In this document: positions 1 through 9,439 of the stretch, piece after piece
Layout: the number at the start of each line of letters is the position of its first letter
Numbering within the stretch: position 1 is the stretch's first letter
DNA from: Pseudomonas sp. BN417
GTDB lineage: Bacteria > Pseudomonadota > Gammaproteobacteria > Pseudomonadales > Pseudomonadaceae
DNA length: 64,000 nt
Direction: 5' to 3'
Assembly: GCF_029871205.1 (NCBI RefSeq)
Contig: NZ_SSOJ01000139.1
Span: 46,384 to 110,383, forward strand
Position numbers and translations under genes: made by a program
Notes under the pieces: model-generated
The model's database searches: none
What the model was told of the DNA's origin: nothing
What the model saw: only the letters and a program-made list of their open reading frames with translations

Positions 1-89
1 GCAGCCCACTCGATAAGCAACTCGGCTCAGGACGTTCTAGCAACACTTAATGCAGACATAGCCATTGAAATCGCCCCTACAAGCAAGAA
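1..89. other. Left-edge non-coding stretch with repeat remnant
   Basis: No convincing coding region is visible here. It contains the motif ATTGAAATCGCCCCTACA at about 66-83, which recurs in variant form at about 56421-56438 (ATTGAAATCGCCCCCAC) and, reversed, near 31438. It is probably half of an extragenic palindrome whose other half lies outside the window. Confidence 0.4.
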
Positions 90-115
90 GGCCCTCTCCA
101 CAGAGGGGCTTTCGC
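90..115 (-). terminator. Rho-independent terminator of the chemoreceptor gene
   Basis: On the minus strand an inverted repeat (AGCCCCTCT / AGAGGGCC) with a four-base loop lies just past the stop codon of the chemoreceptor gene and is followed by a short T-rich stretch. Confidence 0.6.
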
Positions 116-116
116 T

Positions 117-2255
117 TTACACCTTGAACTGATTGATCAGCCGCCGCTGCTGCTCGGCCAGTTTGGTCAGCTCGGCGCTGGCCTGGGAGGCTTCGTCGGC
201 GCCGCCGGCGACTTCGCTGGCCACCTGGCCGATGTTGATCACGTTGCGGTTGATGTCCTCTGCCACCGCGCTCTGCTCCTCGGCGGCGCTGGCGATCTGG
301 GTGTTCATGTCGTTGATCACCGACACCGCCTGGGTGATGGATTCCAGCGCGTGGGCGGCCTCGTTGGCGTGCTGCACGCTGGTGTCGGTCTTCTCCTGGC
401 TGTCCTGCATCACCTTGACCACTTCACGGGTGCCGTGCTGCAGCTGCTGGATCATGGTCTGGATTTCTTCGGTGGCCTGCTGGGTCTTCTGCGCCAGGTT
501 GCGCACCTCGTCCGCCACCACGGCGAATCCGCGGCCCTGTTCGCCGGCCCGCGCGGCCTCGATGGCGGCGTTCAGCGCCAGCAGGTTGGTCTGCTCGGCG
601 ATGCCGCGGATGGCGACCAGGATGGCATTGATGTTCTCGCTGTCCTTGGCCAGGGCCTGCACCACACCCACGGCGTGACCGATTTCGCTGGCCAGGGCGC
701 TGATGGCCTCGACCGTGCTGTGGACGATGCGTTTGCCGTGATTGGCCGCCTGGTCGGCGTGGCTGGCGGCTTCCGCCGCGTGGGTGGCGTTGCGCGCCAC
801 GTCCTGGGCGGTGGCGGTCATCTCGTTTACCGCGGTGGCCACCAGTTCGATCTCCGCGAGCTGCTTCTGCACGCCCTGGTTGGTGCGGATGGCGATGTCG
901 GCGGTGTGCTCGGAGGAGTCGCTGACCTTCTGCACCGAGGTCACCACCTGGCTGATCATCGACTGCAGCTTGCCGAGGAAAGTATTGAATCCACCGGCGA
1001 TGGCGCCCATCTCGTCGGCGCGGTTGTTGTGCAGGCGCTGGGTCAGGTCGCCGTCACCCTTGGCGATGTCGTCGAGCATGCCGACCATATGGCGCAGCGG
1101 ACGGGCGATGCCGTAGCCGACGAACCAGATCACCAGCAGGCCGAGGCCGGCGATCAGCAGGCCCACCAGGGTCATGCCGAAGATATCGGCGTCGCGTTGG
1201 GCGTGCAGGTCGCTTTGCAGCTGGGTCAACTCCTTCATCACCGCCTGCATCGGCAGCTGGATCAGCAGCGTCCAGCGAGCGTCCGTGTCGCCGATGCCGA
1301 AGGGCACCATCAGCTCGATGCGCTGGCTGACCGGGTCGATGCGGTAGGTCGGCTGGTCGTCGCGCAGATCGCGCAGACGGTTCAGGGTGCTGGTGTCGAA
1401 CACCTTGGCGGCTTCTTCGCCGAGCTTGGAGCTGTCCCGGGAATAGGCCACCAGGCGATTGTTGGTGGCGATCAGGGCCAGGTCGCCGGCGCCCTCATAG
1501 AGCTGCTGGTCAGCCTTGGTGAGCAGGTCCTGGATGAAGTTCAGGGAGAAGTCGGCGCCGCTGATGCCGCGGAACTCGCCCTTGACCAGGATCGGTGCGG
1601 TGAAGGAGGAGAGGATCATGATCTTGCCGCCCACGTCATAGGGCGCGGGGTCGATGGCGCAGGGTTTCTTGCGTTCCTTCGGGCAGAGGTAGTACTCGCC
1701 TTCGCGAACGCCAGTGTTGAGCATCTTCTCGCTTTCCATGAAGCCGATAGCGTCCTGGCCCAGGCTGCCGTCGGCGTTGCGGAACCACCAGGGCAGGAAG
1801 CGGCCGCTGCCGTCGTAGCCATTGCCCTTCTGACCGGCATGGCTGGCATCCAGGCCGTCGATGGCGTTGGGCTCCCAGCCGATGTAGCTGCCGTTGAGCT
1901 TGGGGTTGCGCTCGGTGGTCTGGCGCACCAGGTTGTTCAGTTGCTCGCGGCTGATGGTCAGCCTGGGGCTGCCGCTCTCATCCGTTTCGCCCAGCAGCCC
2001 GTTGAGGTTGGCCATGTTCCTGGCGATGCCCAGCGGCAGCTCCAGCTCGCGCTGGATCTGGCTGACCTGGGAACCTGCCAGGGCCACCAGGCGCTGGTTG
2101 ATCACCTGCTCGAGCAGCGCCTGGGTGCGTTGCTGCACCAGTTCCTGGGTGCGCGCACCGGAAAATAGTGCATAGAGCACCAGGGCTGCGACCACCGCCA
2201 GCACGCTGGCTCCTGCCAAGGCTGCGATGGAGAATTGGATGGACCTGAACTGCAT
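117..2255 (-). CDS. Methyl-accepting chemotaxis protein with double-Cache sensor
   Basis: Inner-membrane chemoreceptor of 712 residues that would pass ligand occupancy to CheA/CheW. A first membrane segment lies near residues 8-30, a large periplasmic dCache-type sensor covers roughly 40-345, a second segment is near 357-380, then a HAMP domain and a cytoplasmic signalling domain. The highly conserved hairpin tip is visible ([20 protein letters not shown], about 555-575). Start chosen at 2255 because GGAG lies just upstream and the hydrophobic segment follows at once; a longer frame to 2345 adds a poor leader. Length and the sensor (PWWFR, then a Cys-containing YLCPKE stretch) remind me of polyamine/histamine receptors of the TlpQ/McpU kind, but this ligand is only a guess. 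Confidence 0.93.
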   Translation of the reverse strand: MQFRSIQFSIAALAGASVLAVVAALVLYALFSGARTQELVQQRTQALLEQVINQRLVALAGSQVSQIQRELELPLGIARNMANLNGLLGETDESGSPRLTISREQLNNLVRQTTERNPKLNGSYIGWEPNAIDGLDASHAGQKGNGYDGSGRFLPWWFRNADGSLGQDAIGFMESEKMLNTGVREGEYYLCPKERKKPCAIDPAPYDVGGKIMILSSFTAPILVKGEFRGISGADFSLNFIQDLLTKADQQLYEGAGDLALIATNNRLVAYSRDSSKLGEEAAKVFDTSTLNRLRDLRDDQPTYRIDPVSQRIELMVPFGIGDTDARWTLLIQLPMQAVMKELTQLQSDLHAQRDADIFGMTLVGLLIAGLGLLVIWFVGYGIARPLRHMVGMLDDIAKGDGDLTQRLHNNRADEMGAIAGGFNTFLGKLQSMISQVVTSVQKVSDSSEHTADIAIRTNQGVQKQLAEIELVATAVNEMTATAQDVARNATHAAEAASHADQAANHGKRIVHSTVEAISALASEIGHAVGVVQALAKDSENINAILVAIRGIAEQTNLLALNAAIEAARAGEQGRGFAVVADEVRNLAQKTQQATEEIQTMIQQLQHGTREVVKVMQDSQEKTDTSVQHANEAAHALESITQAVSVINDMNTQIASAAEEQSAVAEDINRNVINIGQVASEVAGGADEASQASAELTKLAEQQRRLINQFKV

Positions 2256-2426
2256 GTGGGCTCCGGAACAAGAGGAATACGCCTGGCCCCTGTATCGGCA
2301 GCGATGTGAAATTTCCTGAGTCGAGAGTGCAGACAAAGGCGTCACGCACTGGTCTACATGCGACGTGGTTGCCCGGGTTTCGGGCCAGCCGTAGCATTAC
2401 CGACCTTGCAAAGATGGAGAGCCAAC

Positions 2427-3245
2427 ATGGCCAAGCTGTTTTACCTGTCCGGGCTGACTGCGGCCCTGCTCCTGGCAGGCTGCCAGGCCGTCAATACCAC
2501 CAGCGGCGGGGCAGTGGGCGTCGAGCGCAAACAGTACATGTTCAGCATGCTGTCGACCTCCGAACTCAACCAGATGTACGCCCAGTCCTACCAGCAGACG
2601 CTGAGCGAGGCGTCGCAGAAGGGCGTGCTGGACAAGAACAGCGCCGATGCGCGTCGCGTCGACGCCATCGCCAAGCGCCTGATCGCCCAGACTTCGGCAT
2701 TCCGTCCGGATGCCGCGCAGTGGGCCTGGGAAGCCAACGTGATTGACAGCGACGAGCTCAACGCCAACTGCGGCCCGGGCGGCAAGATCATCGTCTACAG
2801 CGGCCTGATCGATAAGCTCAAGCTCACCGACGACGAACTGGCGGCGGTCATGGGTCACGAGATCGCCCACGCCCTGCGCGAGCACAGCCGCGAGGCCATG
2901 TCCAAGGCCTATGGGGTGCAGATGGCCAGCCAGATCGGCTCGGCGCTGGGCGTCGGCCAGTTGGGCCTGGGTGTGGCCAACACCGGTGTCGAATATCTGA
3001 TGACCCTGCCCAACAGCCGCTCCAACGAGAACGAGGCGGACCTGATCGGCCTGGAGCTGTCCGCACGCGCCGGCTACAACCCGAATGCCGCCATCACCCT
3101 CTGGCAGAAGATGGAAAGGGCGGGTGGCGGCGCACCGCCGGAGTTCATGAGCACCCACCCCTCGTCCAGCACGCGCATGTCTGCGCTGCAGGCGGCCATT
3201 CCGAAGGTGATGCCGCTGTACCAGCAGGCCAAAGGGCAGCGATAG
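2427..3245 (+). CDS. M48-family metallopeptidase, lipoprotein
   Basis: Predicted zinc protease anchored in the envelope, resembling E. coli LoiP/YggG-type peptidases that act in outer-membrane quality control. The N-terminus MAKLFYLSGLTAALLLAGCQ has a lipobox with the acylated Cys at residue 19. The zinc site HEIAH lies near residue 149, with the third-ligand ENEAD helix near 199. Length is 272 residues, usual for the family. ATG at 2427 is preceded by GGAGAG, which decides the start over a longer frame from 2358. It stands alone, divergent from the chemoreceptor gene. The substrate is unknown. Confidence 0.9.
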   Translation: MAKLFYLSGLTAALLLAGCQAVNTTSGGAVGVERKQYMFSMLSTSELNQMYAQSYQQTLSEASQKGVLDKNSADARRVDAIAKRLIAQTSAFRPDAAQWAWEANVIDSDELNANCGPGGKIIVYSGLIDKLKLTDDELAAVMGHEIAHALREHSREAMSKAYGVQMASQIGSALGVGQLGLGVANTGVEYLMTLPNSRSNENEADLIGLELSARAGYNPNAAITLWQKMERAGGGAPPEFMSTHPSSSTRMSALQAAIPKVMPLYQQAKGQR

Positions 3246-3353
3246 GCCCTCCGTGGTTGTCATTCCTGGCATCCCGGCAACCCGCGTTCTAGACTGCTCG
3301 CCGCCGCCCCGTGCTTTCCGGGGTGGCGTTTCTCCAGCGGATGAGGAGTTGCA

Positions 3354-4337
3354 GTGAAAATCGCCGTACTAGGAGCAACCGGCCTGCTCGGCCATCACAC
3401 GGCTCGAGCGGTGAAGGCCGCGGGGCACCAGCTGGTGCTGATCCACCGGCCGTCGTCACGGATCGAACGACTGGCTTACCTGGAGGCCGAGAGCCGGCCC
3501 GTCGAGCTGCTCGACCATGCTGGTCTCACCCGCGCCCTCGGCGGCCTGGATGGCGTGATCTTCTGCGCCGCCGGCTACCCGAAGCGGCCGCGCCGCTGGC
3601 AGGAGGAAGTGTCCAGCGCCCTCGACCAGACCAACCATTTCTACGCCGCCTGCCTGGCCGCCCATGTGCCGCGCATCCTCTACGTCGGTGCCGCCATCGC
3701 CCTGCCGCGCCATCCCGAAGGCCTGCCCGGCCACGAGGGGCTGTTCTACGAAGGCATGCCGCGCTGGAAGAATGCCTACCTGCTGAGCAAGTGGGCACTG
3801 GATGAGCAGGCCCGCGAGCAGGCCCGCAGTGGTCTGCCGGTGGTCATCGGGATTCCCGGCATGTGCCTGGGCGAGTTCGATGCCGGGCCCAGCACCGGGC
3901 GCCTGGTCACCGCCATCGCCGACGGCTGGATGACCCACTACGTGCCCGGGCAGCGCAATCTGCTGGACGCGGCCGATGCCGGGCGCGGGCTGCTGCTGGC
4001 GCTGGAGAAGGGGCGGGTGGGGGAGCGCTACCTGCTGACCGGGCATAACATCGAGATGGCCGAACTGACCGAGCGTATCGCCGGGCTGCTCGGCATGCCG
4101 CCGCCGCAGCCCATTCCGTTGGCAATGGCCAAGGGCATGGCGGCCCTGGGGCGGCTGCGTTACCGCCTGTCTGGCGAGATGCCGAAGCTGGACGATACGG
4201 CCATCGCGGTGATGGCGGGTGGTCAGTTCCTCGACGGCAGCAAGGCGCGCCGTGAACTGGGTTTCGTTGTGGAGACGCCGCTGGAGGTCACCCTGGCGCG
4301 CACCATCGGCTGGTTCAGGGCCAACGGGTATCTCTGA
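3354..4337 (+). CDS. NAD(P)-dependent epimerase/dehydratase-family protein (extended SDR)
   Basis: A 327-residue Rossmann-fold protein. The N-terminal MKIAVLGATGLLGHHTARA is the dinucleotide-binding GxxGxxG motif of extended SDRs. Residues near 135-146 (YEGMPRWKNAYLLSKWALD) supply the YxxxK pair. The start is GTG at 3354, supported by AGGAG at about 3344-3348; no better ATG exists. The substrate cannot be read from the sequence; relatives act on nucleotide sugars, sterols or flavonoid-like ketones. It ends exactly where the convergent SnoaL-like gene ends: the two stop codons abut with no spacer. Confidence 0.85.
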   Translation: MKIAVLGATGLLGHHTARAVKAAGHQLVLIHRPSSRIERLAYLEAESRPVELLDHAGLTRALGGLDGVIFCAAGYPKRPRRWQEEVSSALDQTNHFYAACLAAHVPRILYVGAAIALPRHPEGLPGHEGLFYEGMPRWKNAYLLSKWALDEQAREQARSGLPVVIGIPGMCLGEFDAGPSTGRLVTAIADGWMTHYVPGQRNLLDAADAGRGLLLALEKGRVGERYLLTGHNIEMAELTERIAGLLGMPPPQPIPLAMAKGMAALGRLRYRLSGEMPKLDDTAIAVMAGGQFLDGSKARRELGFVVETPLEVTLARTIGWFRANGYL

Positions 4338-4781
4338 TCAGGGCAGGGCCTTCTCGGCCAGGTGCTGGGTCGAAAGGCCCAACTGGGCGCGGAAGGTCTC
4401 CATGTCGAACATGGTGCAGATCTCCTGCACCTCGCCCAGGCTGTTGAAGGTCCAGAAGGCCATGGCCGAGATGCTGAGGATCTTGTCGCTGGGCGGATAG
4501 CCCAGGGCGGGCTTCTGGATGCTGCCGATGAGGGTGCTCCAGGTGACCACCTTGTTGCCTTCGGCGATGCATTCCTCCACCACCACTTCCAGGTCGGGCA
4601 TGGCTTCGCGGATGTTCTGCACCATCTGGCAGTAGGTCGCGCTGTTGAAGGGGCGGCTGATGAACGAACTCTTGTAGAGGAAATCCTTGCTCTGCAGTTG
4701 TTCCGCCAGGGCCAGCCGGCCCTTGTTCCAAGACAGGTCTATGTGCTGGCGAACCAGCCGTTTCATATCGTCCAGTGACAT
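4338..4781 (-). CDS. SnoaL-like (NTF2-fold) protein
   Basis: A 147-residue single-domain protein starting MSLDDMKRLVRQHIDLSWNK. The pattern of an N-terminal helix, a central acidic-aromatic stretch (MPDLEVVVEECIAEGNKVV) and a beta-rich C-terminus with (F/W)-T-F-N fits the SnoaL/ester-cyclase family of the NTF2 fold. Members are small polyketide cyclases, isomerases or uncharacterised binding proteins, and no specific reaction can be assigned. It converges with the epimerase-like gene and is followed upstream by a palindrome-bearing gap before the Mn exporter. Confidence 0.75.
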   Translation of the reverse strand: MSLDDMKRLVRQHIDLSWNKGRLALAEQLQSKDFLYKSSFISRPFNSATYCQMVQNIREAMPDLEVVVEECIAEGNKVVTWSTLIGSIQKPALGYPPSDKILSISAMAFWTFNSLGEVQEICTMFDMETFRAQLGLSTQHLAEKALP

Positions 4782-4888
4782 GATGCGCTCCCGTGCGCCT
4801 TGATCCAGCGTGCCACTTTAGCAGTACGAGCGTTCCAGCCATTGGCCGAAGCGCCGCTGGCCGGGGAATTGCTGCCAGACAGAGCCTG

Positions 4889-4937
4889 TGGATGGGGCGG
4901 GCGGCGCTCCAGCGGAACGCCGCCCGCCCCATCCTAC
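4889..4937. repeat. Perfect 16-bp stem extragenic palindrome
   Basis: GATGGGGCGGGCGGCG at 4891-4906 is followed after an 11-base loop by its exact reverse complement at 4918-4933, ending in CCTAC. It lies between the stop of the UPF0016 gene and the start of the SnoaL-like gene. It could serve as terminator for the minus-strand exporter but lacks a T run, and it fits the GTAG...CTAC-bounded palindrome group found elsewhere in the window. Confidence 0.6.
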
Positions 4938-4940
4938 GGT

Positions 4941-5525
4941 TCAGAGCAGGCCGCTGAGTTGCAGCGCCTGGTACACGGCATAGGCGGCCAGGGCGGCGAA
5001 GGCGGCAGCGGCCAGGCGACGGATGAGCGTCAGCGGCAGGCGGTCGGCGGCGAAGTTGCCGGCCAGCACCACGGGCACGTTGGCGATCAGTATGCCGAGG
5101 GTGGTGCCCATCACCACCAGCACGAAGTGCGGGTACTGGGCGGCCAGCATCACGGTGGCGACCTGGGTCTTGTCGCCCATCTCGGCGAGGAAGAACGCGA
5201 TCAGGGTGGTGACGAAGGGGCCGTATTTCTTCAGCCCGGATTCTTCGTCGTCGTCCAGCTTGTCCGGCACCAGGGTCCAGAGGGCCACGGCGGCGAAGGA
5301 GGCGGCGAGGATCCAGCTCAGGGTGGCGGCGGAGAAGAAACTGGCGACCCAGGAGCCCACGGCGCCGGCGGCGAAATGATTGGCCAGGGTGGCGGCGACT
5401 ATGCCCCAGATGATCGGCCAGGGCTTACGGAAGCGGGCCGCCAGCAGCAGGGCGAGCAGCTGCGTCTTGTCGCCAATTTCGGCGAGGGCGACGATCAGGG
5501 TCGGGACGAAGAGGGATTCCAGCAT
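4941..5525 (-). CDS. mneA: TMEM165/GDT1 (UPF0016) family manganese exporter
   Basis: A 194-residue polytopic inner-membrane protein with six predicted segments in two repeats, each holding the family signature: EIGDKTQLLALLLAARF near residues 16-32 and EMGDKTQVATVMLAAQY near 116-132. The E-x-G-D-K-T pair is the cation site of GDT1 proteins, which export Mn2+ (or Mn/Ca) to relieve metal excess. ATG at 5525 is chosen because it follows AGGAACC and begins directly before the first membrane segment; a longer frame from 5687 would translate through a riboswitch. The leader carries a yybP-ykoY aptamer, which fits Mn-induced expression of a Vibrio MneA-like exporter. The symbol is by analogy. Confidence 0.9.
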   Translation of the reverse strand: MLESLFVPTLIVALAEIGDKTQLLALLLAARFRKPWPIIWGIVAATLANHFAAGAVGSWVASFFSAATLSWILAASFAAVALWTLVPDKLDDDEESGLKKYGPFVTTLIAFFLAEMGDKTQVATVMLAAQYPHFVLVVMGTTLGILIANVPVVLAGNFAADRLPLTLIRRLAAAAFAALAAYAVYQALQLSGLL

Positions 5526-5535
5526 CAGGGTTCCT

Positions 5536-5588
5536 ACGGGGGCGGGTCGACTAAGCACCATGACACGTACAGCCTGCCCGCCCCGGGT
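5536..5588 (-). promoter_or_regulatory. GC-rich hairpin between riboswitch and mneA start
   Basis: On the minus strand CGGGGCGGG (just after the aptamer) can pair with CCCGCCCCCG, and the stem ends only a few bases before AGGAACCCTG and the ATG at 5525. No T run follows, so translational or anti-sequestering control is more likely than a classic terminator. This is inferred from the primary sequence only. Confidence 0.45.
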
Positions 5589-5599
5589 CAGGTTGTTCG

Positions 5600-5730
5600 T
5601 GTCATAGGTCTTGTCAAACCGCTGGCCTGTCTGTACAGGCTCGGGGTCGCATGCGCCATGGTCTGCGGACCAAGTGTGTTGACGCATGCCGGGCGAGCAG
5701 GGCGCTCGCGGGAGACTACTCCCCTAGGAC
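5600..5730 (-). ncRNA. yybP-ykoY manganese-sensing riboswitch
   Basis: Read on the minus strand, the leader contains CCTAGGGGAGTAG (5728-5716), then a GC-rich P2 arm, the conserved GCATGCGTCAACACA segment, a further paired arm, and the closing CAAGACCTATGAC. TAGG at 5726-5723 can pair with CCTA at 5608-5605 to form P1. GGGGAGUAG, GCGUCAACA and AAGACC are the hallmark conserved blocks of this aptamer, which binds Mn2+ at a kissing-loop junction. It sits directly upstream of a UPF0016 exporter, a known target class. Confidence 0.9.
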
Positions 5731-5746
5731 GGGGCGCATTGTGCAC

Positions 5747-5767
5747 AAGCCGGGTTGCCCCGGCAAG
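5747..5767 (-). terminator. Possible weak terminator after lysP
   Basis: GCCGGG/CCCGGC inverted repeat with a four-base loop lies 14 bases beyond the permease stop on the minus strand. The T tract is poor, so this is tentative. Confidence 0.3.
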
Positions 5768-5780
5768 CCCGAATTGGCGG

Positions 5781-7256
5781 TCAGCTGTCGACGGCGCGCA
5801 CGTCCATTTCCGAATAGCGCACCAGACGGCTGCCTTTCTTGAATCGATAACCAAGCCAGATGGCAAGGAACAGCGGCAGGCTGATGTAGGTGGCGGCCAG
5901 CCCGGCCCAGTCGATGCGCTCGCCGAAGAAGGCCTGGTAGTTCTGCCCCAGGGTGATCAGCAGGCAGAGGCAGAAGGCGAACAGCGGGCCGAAGGGGAAC
6001 AGCTTGGCGCGGTAGGGCAGGTCCTCGAGGCGTCCGCCCTGGGCCAGATAGCCCTTGCGGAAGCGGTAGTGGGAGATGGCGATGCCCAGCCAGGCGATGA
6101 AGCCGCACATGCCCGACGTGTTCAGCAGCCAGGTGTAGAGGGTCGAATCACCGACGATCGAGGTGAAGAAGCACAGCGCACCTACCAGGGTGGTGGCGTA
6201 CAGGGCGTTGCGCGGCACGCCGCTGGCGGACAGGCGTGCGAAGAGTTTCGGCGCCTTGCCCGCAAGCGCCAGGTTGTAAAGCATGCGGGTGGAGGCGTAC
6301 ATGCCCGAGTTGCCGGCGGAGAGGATGGCAGTGAGGATCACCGCGTTCATCACGCCGGCCGCGGCGGCAAAGCCAGCGCGTTCGAAGAGCAGGGTAAAGG
6401 GCGAGACGCTGATGTCACTGGCGTCGTTCTTCATCAGGTTCGGATCGGTGTAGGGAATCAGCATGCCGATCACGAAGATGGCCAGGACGTAGAACATCAG
6501 GATGCGCCAGAACACCTGGCGGATGGCGATGGGGATGTTCTTCTTCGGATTCTCCGACTCGCCGGCGGCGATGCCGATCAGCTCGGTGCCCTGGAAGGAG
6601 AAACCGGCGATCATCGCCACCCCGACCATGGTCTGCAGGCCGCCGACGAAGGGGGCGTCACCCTGGGTGAAGTTGCTGAAGCCGGGGGCTTCGATGCCAC
6701 CCATGATGCCGAAGATGGTGGCCAGGCCGATGGCGATGAACACTACTACGGCTATCACCTTGATCAGGGCGAACCAGAACTCGCTCTCGCCAAAGCCCTT
6801 CACCGAAATCACGTTGAGCAGGAACATCAGGCCGAGGAACAGACCGCTCCAGTAGATGCCCGGTACCTCCGGCAGCCAGAAGCTCATGATCAGCTGGGCC
6901 GCCACCAGCTCGGCGGCGATGGTCACCGCCCAGTTGTACCAGTAGTTCCAGCCCAGGGCGAAGCCGAAGCCATCGTCGACGAAGCGGCTGCCATAGGTGC
7001 TGAATGAGCCGGAAACCGGAATGTGCGCGGCCATTTCGCCGAGGCTGGTCATGAGGAAGTAGACCATCAGCCCGATCAGCGCGTAGGCCAGCAGGGCGCC
7101 ACCCGGGCCGGCGGTGGCCACTGTGGCGCCGGAGGCGACGAAGAGGCCGGTGCCGATGGAGCCGCCGATGGCGATCATGTTCAGGTGGCGGGGCTTCAGC
7201 GAGCGGTGCAGGCCGTCGCTGGCGGCCCGGGTGTTGGCAGTGTTGAGGTCAGTCAA
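5781..7256 (-). CDS. lysP: Lysine-specific amino-acid permease (LysP-like)
   Basis: A 491-residue APC-superfamily proton symporter with about 12 membrane segments, closely resembling E. coli LysP from memory. Recognisable stretches are MIAIGGSIGTGLFVASGAT near residue 27, FGFALGWNYWYNWAVTIAAE near 97, GFSFQGTELIGIAAGESENP near 218 and AGNSGMYASTRMLYNLALAG near 318. Length equals the family norm (489-491). ATG at 7256 lies a short distance after GGAGT on the minus strand. It is monocistronic here, with the riboswitch gene downstream on the same strand. Substrate assignment rests on overall similarity; another cationic amino acid is possible. Confidence 0.9.
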   Translation of the reverse strand: MTDLNTANTRAASDGLHRSLKPRHLNMIAIGGSIGTGLFVASGATVATAGPGGALLAYALIGLMVYFLMTSLGEMAAHIPVSGSFSTYGSRFVDDGFGFALGWNYWYNWAVTIAAELVAAQLIMSFWLPEVPGIYWSGLFLGLMFLLNVISVKGFGESEFWFALIKVIAVVVFIAIGLATIFGIMGGIEAPGFSNFTQGDAPFVGGLQTMVGVAMIAGFSFQGTELIGIAAGESENPKKNIPIAIRQVFWRILMFYVLAIFVIGMLIPYTDPNLMKNDASDISVSPFTLLFERAGFAAAAGVMNAVILTAILSAGNSGMYASTRMLYNLALAGKAPKLFARLSASGVPRNALYATTLVGALCFFTSIVGDSTLYTWLLNTSGMCGFIAWLGIAISHYRFRKGYLAQGGRLEDLPYRAKLFPFGPLFAFCLCLLITLGQNYQAFFGERIDWAGLAATYISLPLFLAIWLGYRFKKGSRLVRYSEMDVRAVDS

Positions 7257-7345
7257 GAAAAACTCCAGGTTGCCCGGCCTCTACCGGGCATGCTGCGGCT
7301 TCTGGTGTGCCGCTTGAGTATGGATGGGGCGCGGGCGCCCGCCGG

Positions 7346-8344
7346 TCATTTGCGGCGGGCGCTGTAGATGCGGAAGCCGTCGCCTTCGGCGAGGGTACGG
7401 CAACCGCCCAGGTGCTGTTCGATCAGGGGCTGGTATTTGAGGAAGCTGTTGGCCACCAGGCGCAGCTCGCCGCCCACCAGCAGGTGCCGGCCGGCTTCGC
7501 GCAGCAGCGTCTCGCTGGCCTGGTAGTCAGTGTGCACACCCTGGTGGAACGGCGGGTTGCTGACGATGGCCGAGAGCAGTTTCGGCGCGGCGTGGATGCC
7601 ATCGCCAGCGATCACCGTTGCCTCCAGGCCATTGGCGGCCAGGGTCAGGCGGCTGCTGGCGACGGCGAAGGCGTCGACGTCAAGCAGGGTCAGCCGGCTC
7701 TGCGGATAGCGGCGCTTGAGGGCGGCGCCGAGCACGCCGGCGCCGCAGCCGAAGTCCAGCACTTCGCCGGTTGGCAGCTTCGCCAGGTTGTCCAGCAGCA
7801 GGGCGCTGCCGCGATCCAGGCGGCCATGGCTGAACACGCCGGGCAGGCTGATCACCTGCAGCGGGCCGTCTTCGAGGTCAAGGCTGTAGCGCTGGGCGAG
7901 TCGTTCGAGGTCGGGCACCGCAGGCGTCTGCTCGACATCGATCTTCCACAGCTGGCAATGGCGGGCGCTGTCGAGCTTGCGCGGCGTGCCGAAGGGGACG
8001 AGTTGCTTGGCGGCTCGTTCGATACCGGCGCGTTTCTCGCCGACCAGGTACAGCGCCTTGCCGGGCAGGCGCGCGGCGAGGGCGGCCAGCAGGTAGTCGG
8101 TCAGTTCGCGGGATTTCGGCAGGAACACCACTGCGCTGTCGAAGGGCGTTTCGGGCGGCGTCACGTCGAACCGGGTACGTCCGGAGAAGCGGGCTTCCAG
8201 GGCCGCATGCTCGCCGGCATGCCAGCTCCAGCCGCTGGCCAGGGGCAGTTGGCCCAGCAGGTCGTCAGCGGGGAGGCCGGCCAGAAGCAGCGCGCCCTGG
8301 AACAGTTCGGCCTGTCGAAGCACTACTTCGCTGCGCGGGTCCAT
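7346..8344 (-). CDS. rsmC: 16S rRNA (guanine1207-N2)-methyltransferase RsmC
   Basis: A 332-residue SAM-dependent methyltransferase that would modify G1207 of 16S rRNA. It has the RsmC architecture: a degenerate N-terminal methyltransferase-like domain (1-165) and an active C-terminal domain with SAM motif [16 protein letters not shown] near 194-208 and the catalytic [13 protein letters not shown] motif near 262. The latter is typical of base-amino methyltransferases. Length matches E. coli RsmC (about 340). It is transcribed opposite to nothing nearby and is separated by 49 bp from the hydroxyacid dehydrogenase upstream on the same strand. Confidence 0.92.
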   Translation of the reverse strand: MDPRSEVVLRQAELFQGALLLAGLPADDLLGQLPLASGWSWHAGEHAALEARFSGRTRFDVTPPETPFDSAVVFLPKSRELTDYLLAALAARLPGKALYLVGEKRAGIERAAKQLVPFGTPRKLDSARHCQLWKIDVEQTPAVPDLERLAQRYSLDLEDGPLQVISLPGVFSHGRLDRGSALLLDNLAKLPTGEVLDFGCGAGVLGAALKRRYPQSRLTLLDVDAFAVASSRLTLAANGLEATVIAGDGIHAAPKLLSAIVSNPPFHQGVHTDYQASETLLREAGRHLLVGGELRLVANSFLKYQPLIEQHLGGCRTLAEGDGFRIYSARRK

Positions 8345-8393
8345 GGGGTAGATCCTGATAAAAGCCGCGAATTTTATCAGAATCTTGTAGGAC

Positions 8394-9359
8394 CTAACTG
8401 ACCATGCGGCGAGGCATTTCCTTCAACCAGGCTTCGGCGTTCTCGGTCATCTGCAACACGATGCGCTGCCGCGCCTCGCGGCTGCCCCAGGCGTTGTGCG
8501 GGGTGACGATCAGTCGGGGGATGTCGGAGGCCAGCAGCGGGTTGCCGTCCTTCGGCGGCTCCTGGGTCAGCACGTCGGTGGCGGCACCGCCGAGGTGGCC
8601 ACGGCGCAGGGCATCGGCCAGGGCGCGCTCATTGACCAGGCCGCCACGGGCGGTGTTGATCAGGAAGGCGCCGGGCTTCATCAGCGCCAGCTCCTCGGCG
8701 TCGATCAGGTTGCGGGTGTGCTCGTTGAGCGGGCAGTGCAGGGACAGGGCATCGACCCGCGGCAGCAATTCGGCCAGGGGCAGGCGGTCATCCCGCTGCG
8801 GCCGGCCGGGCAGGGCGCCGAGCAGCACCTGCATGCCGAAGGCTTCGGCCAGGCGGCCCACCGCGCTGCCCAGTTCGCCGTGGCCGAGCAGGCCGAGGGT
8901 CTTGCCCTGCAGTTCGACTATGGGGAAGTCCAGCAGGCAGAACTGGCTCGCCTTCTGCCAGCGGTCATGGCGTACGGCATCGCGGTAGTCGGCGAAGCGG
9001 GTGGCCAGGTTGAGCAGCAGCATCAGGGTGTGCTGGGCCACGGCCGGGGTACCGTAGCCCTGGCAGTTGCACACGGTCACGCCATGGGCGCGGGCGGCTG
9101 CGAGGTCGACGTTGTTGGTGCCGGTGGCGCTGACCAGGATCAGCTTCAGCTCCGGCAGGGCTTTGAGGGCAGCGGCGTCGATCAGCACCTTGTTGGTGAT
9201 GGCCACCTGCGCGCCCCGGAGGCGCTCCACCACATCCCGGTGGCTGGTCTGGTCGTGCAGTTCAAGTTCGCCGAAGACCTGGCGCAGTGGATCCAGGTCG
9301 AGGTCCCCGAGGTCGAGGGAGGCATGGTCGAGGAAGACGGCGCGGATGCAGTTCGTCAT
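8394..9359 (-). CDS. hprA: D-2-hydroxyacid dehydrogenase (hydroxypyruvate/glycerate type)
   Basis: A 321-residue NAD(P)H-dependent dehydrogenase of the D-isomer-specific family. The nucleotide-binding motif is [20 protein letters not shown] near residue 150; catalytic Arg is in [11 protein letters not shown] (about 233), Glu in TQEPP (about 263) and His in TPHNAW (about 285). The pattern resembles Pseudomonas glycerate/hydroxypyruvate reductase, which interconverts hydroxypyruvate and glycerate in serine and C2 metabolism. The symbol is by similarity; substrate is not proven. It is divergent from the LysE-family exporter across an 80-bp gap. Confidence 0.85.
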   Translation of the reverse strand: MTNCIRAVFLDHASLDLGDLDLDPLRQVFGELELHDQTSHRDVVERLRGAQVAITNKVLIDAAALKALPELKLILVSATGTNNVDLAAARAHGVTVCNCQGYGTPAVAQHTLMLLLNLATRFADYRDAVRHDRWQKASQFCLLDFPIVELQGKTLGLLGHGELGSAVGRLAEAFGMQVLLGALPGRPQRDDRLPLAELLPRVDALSLHCPLNEHTRNLIDAEELALMKPGAFLINTARGGLVNERALADALRRGHLGGAATDVLTQEPPKDGNPLLASDIPRLIVTPHNAWGSREARQRIVLQMTENAEAWLKEMPRRMVS

Positions 9360-9439
9360 CAGCTGTACCTTTTTTCCGAATCGATTGAAGGCGTAAGGTT
9401 GTCAGCCTAACAGAGCCCGTCACATCCATCGGAGGTCCA

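Noticed and set aside
4800-7007. Long plus-strand open frame across the Mn exporter and lysP
   Set aside because: Gly/Gln/His-rich low-complexity translation with no family match, antisense to two well-supported genes and the riboswitch.
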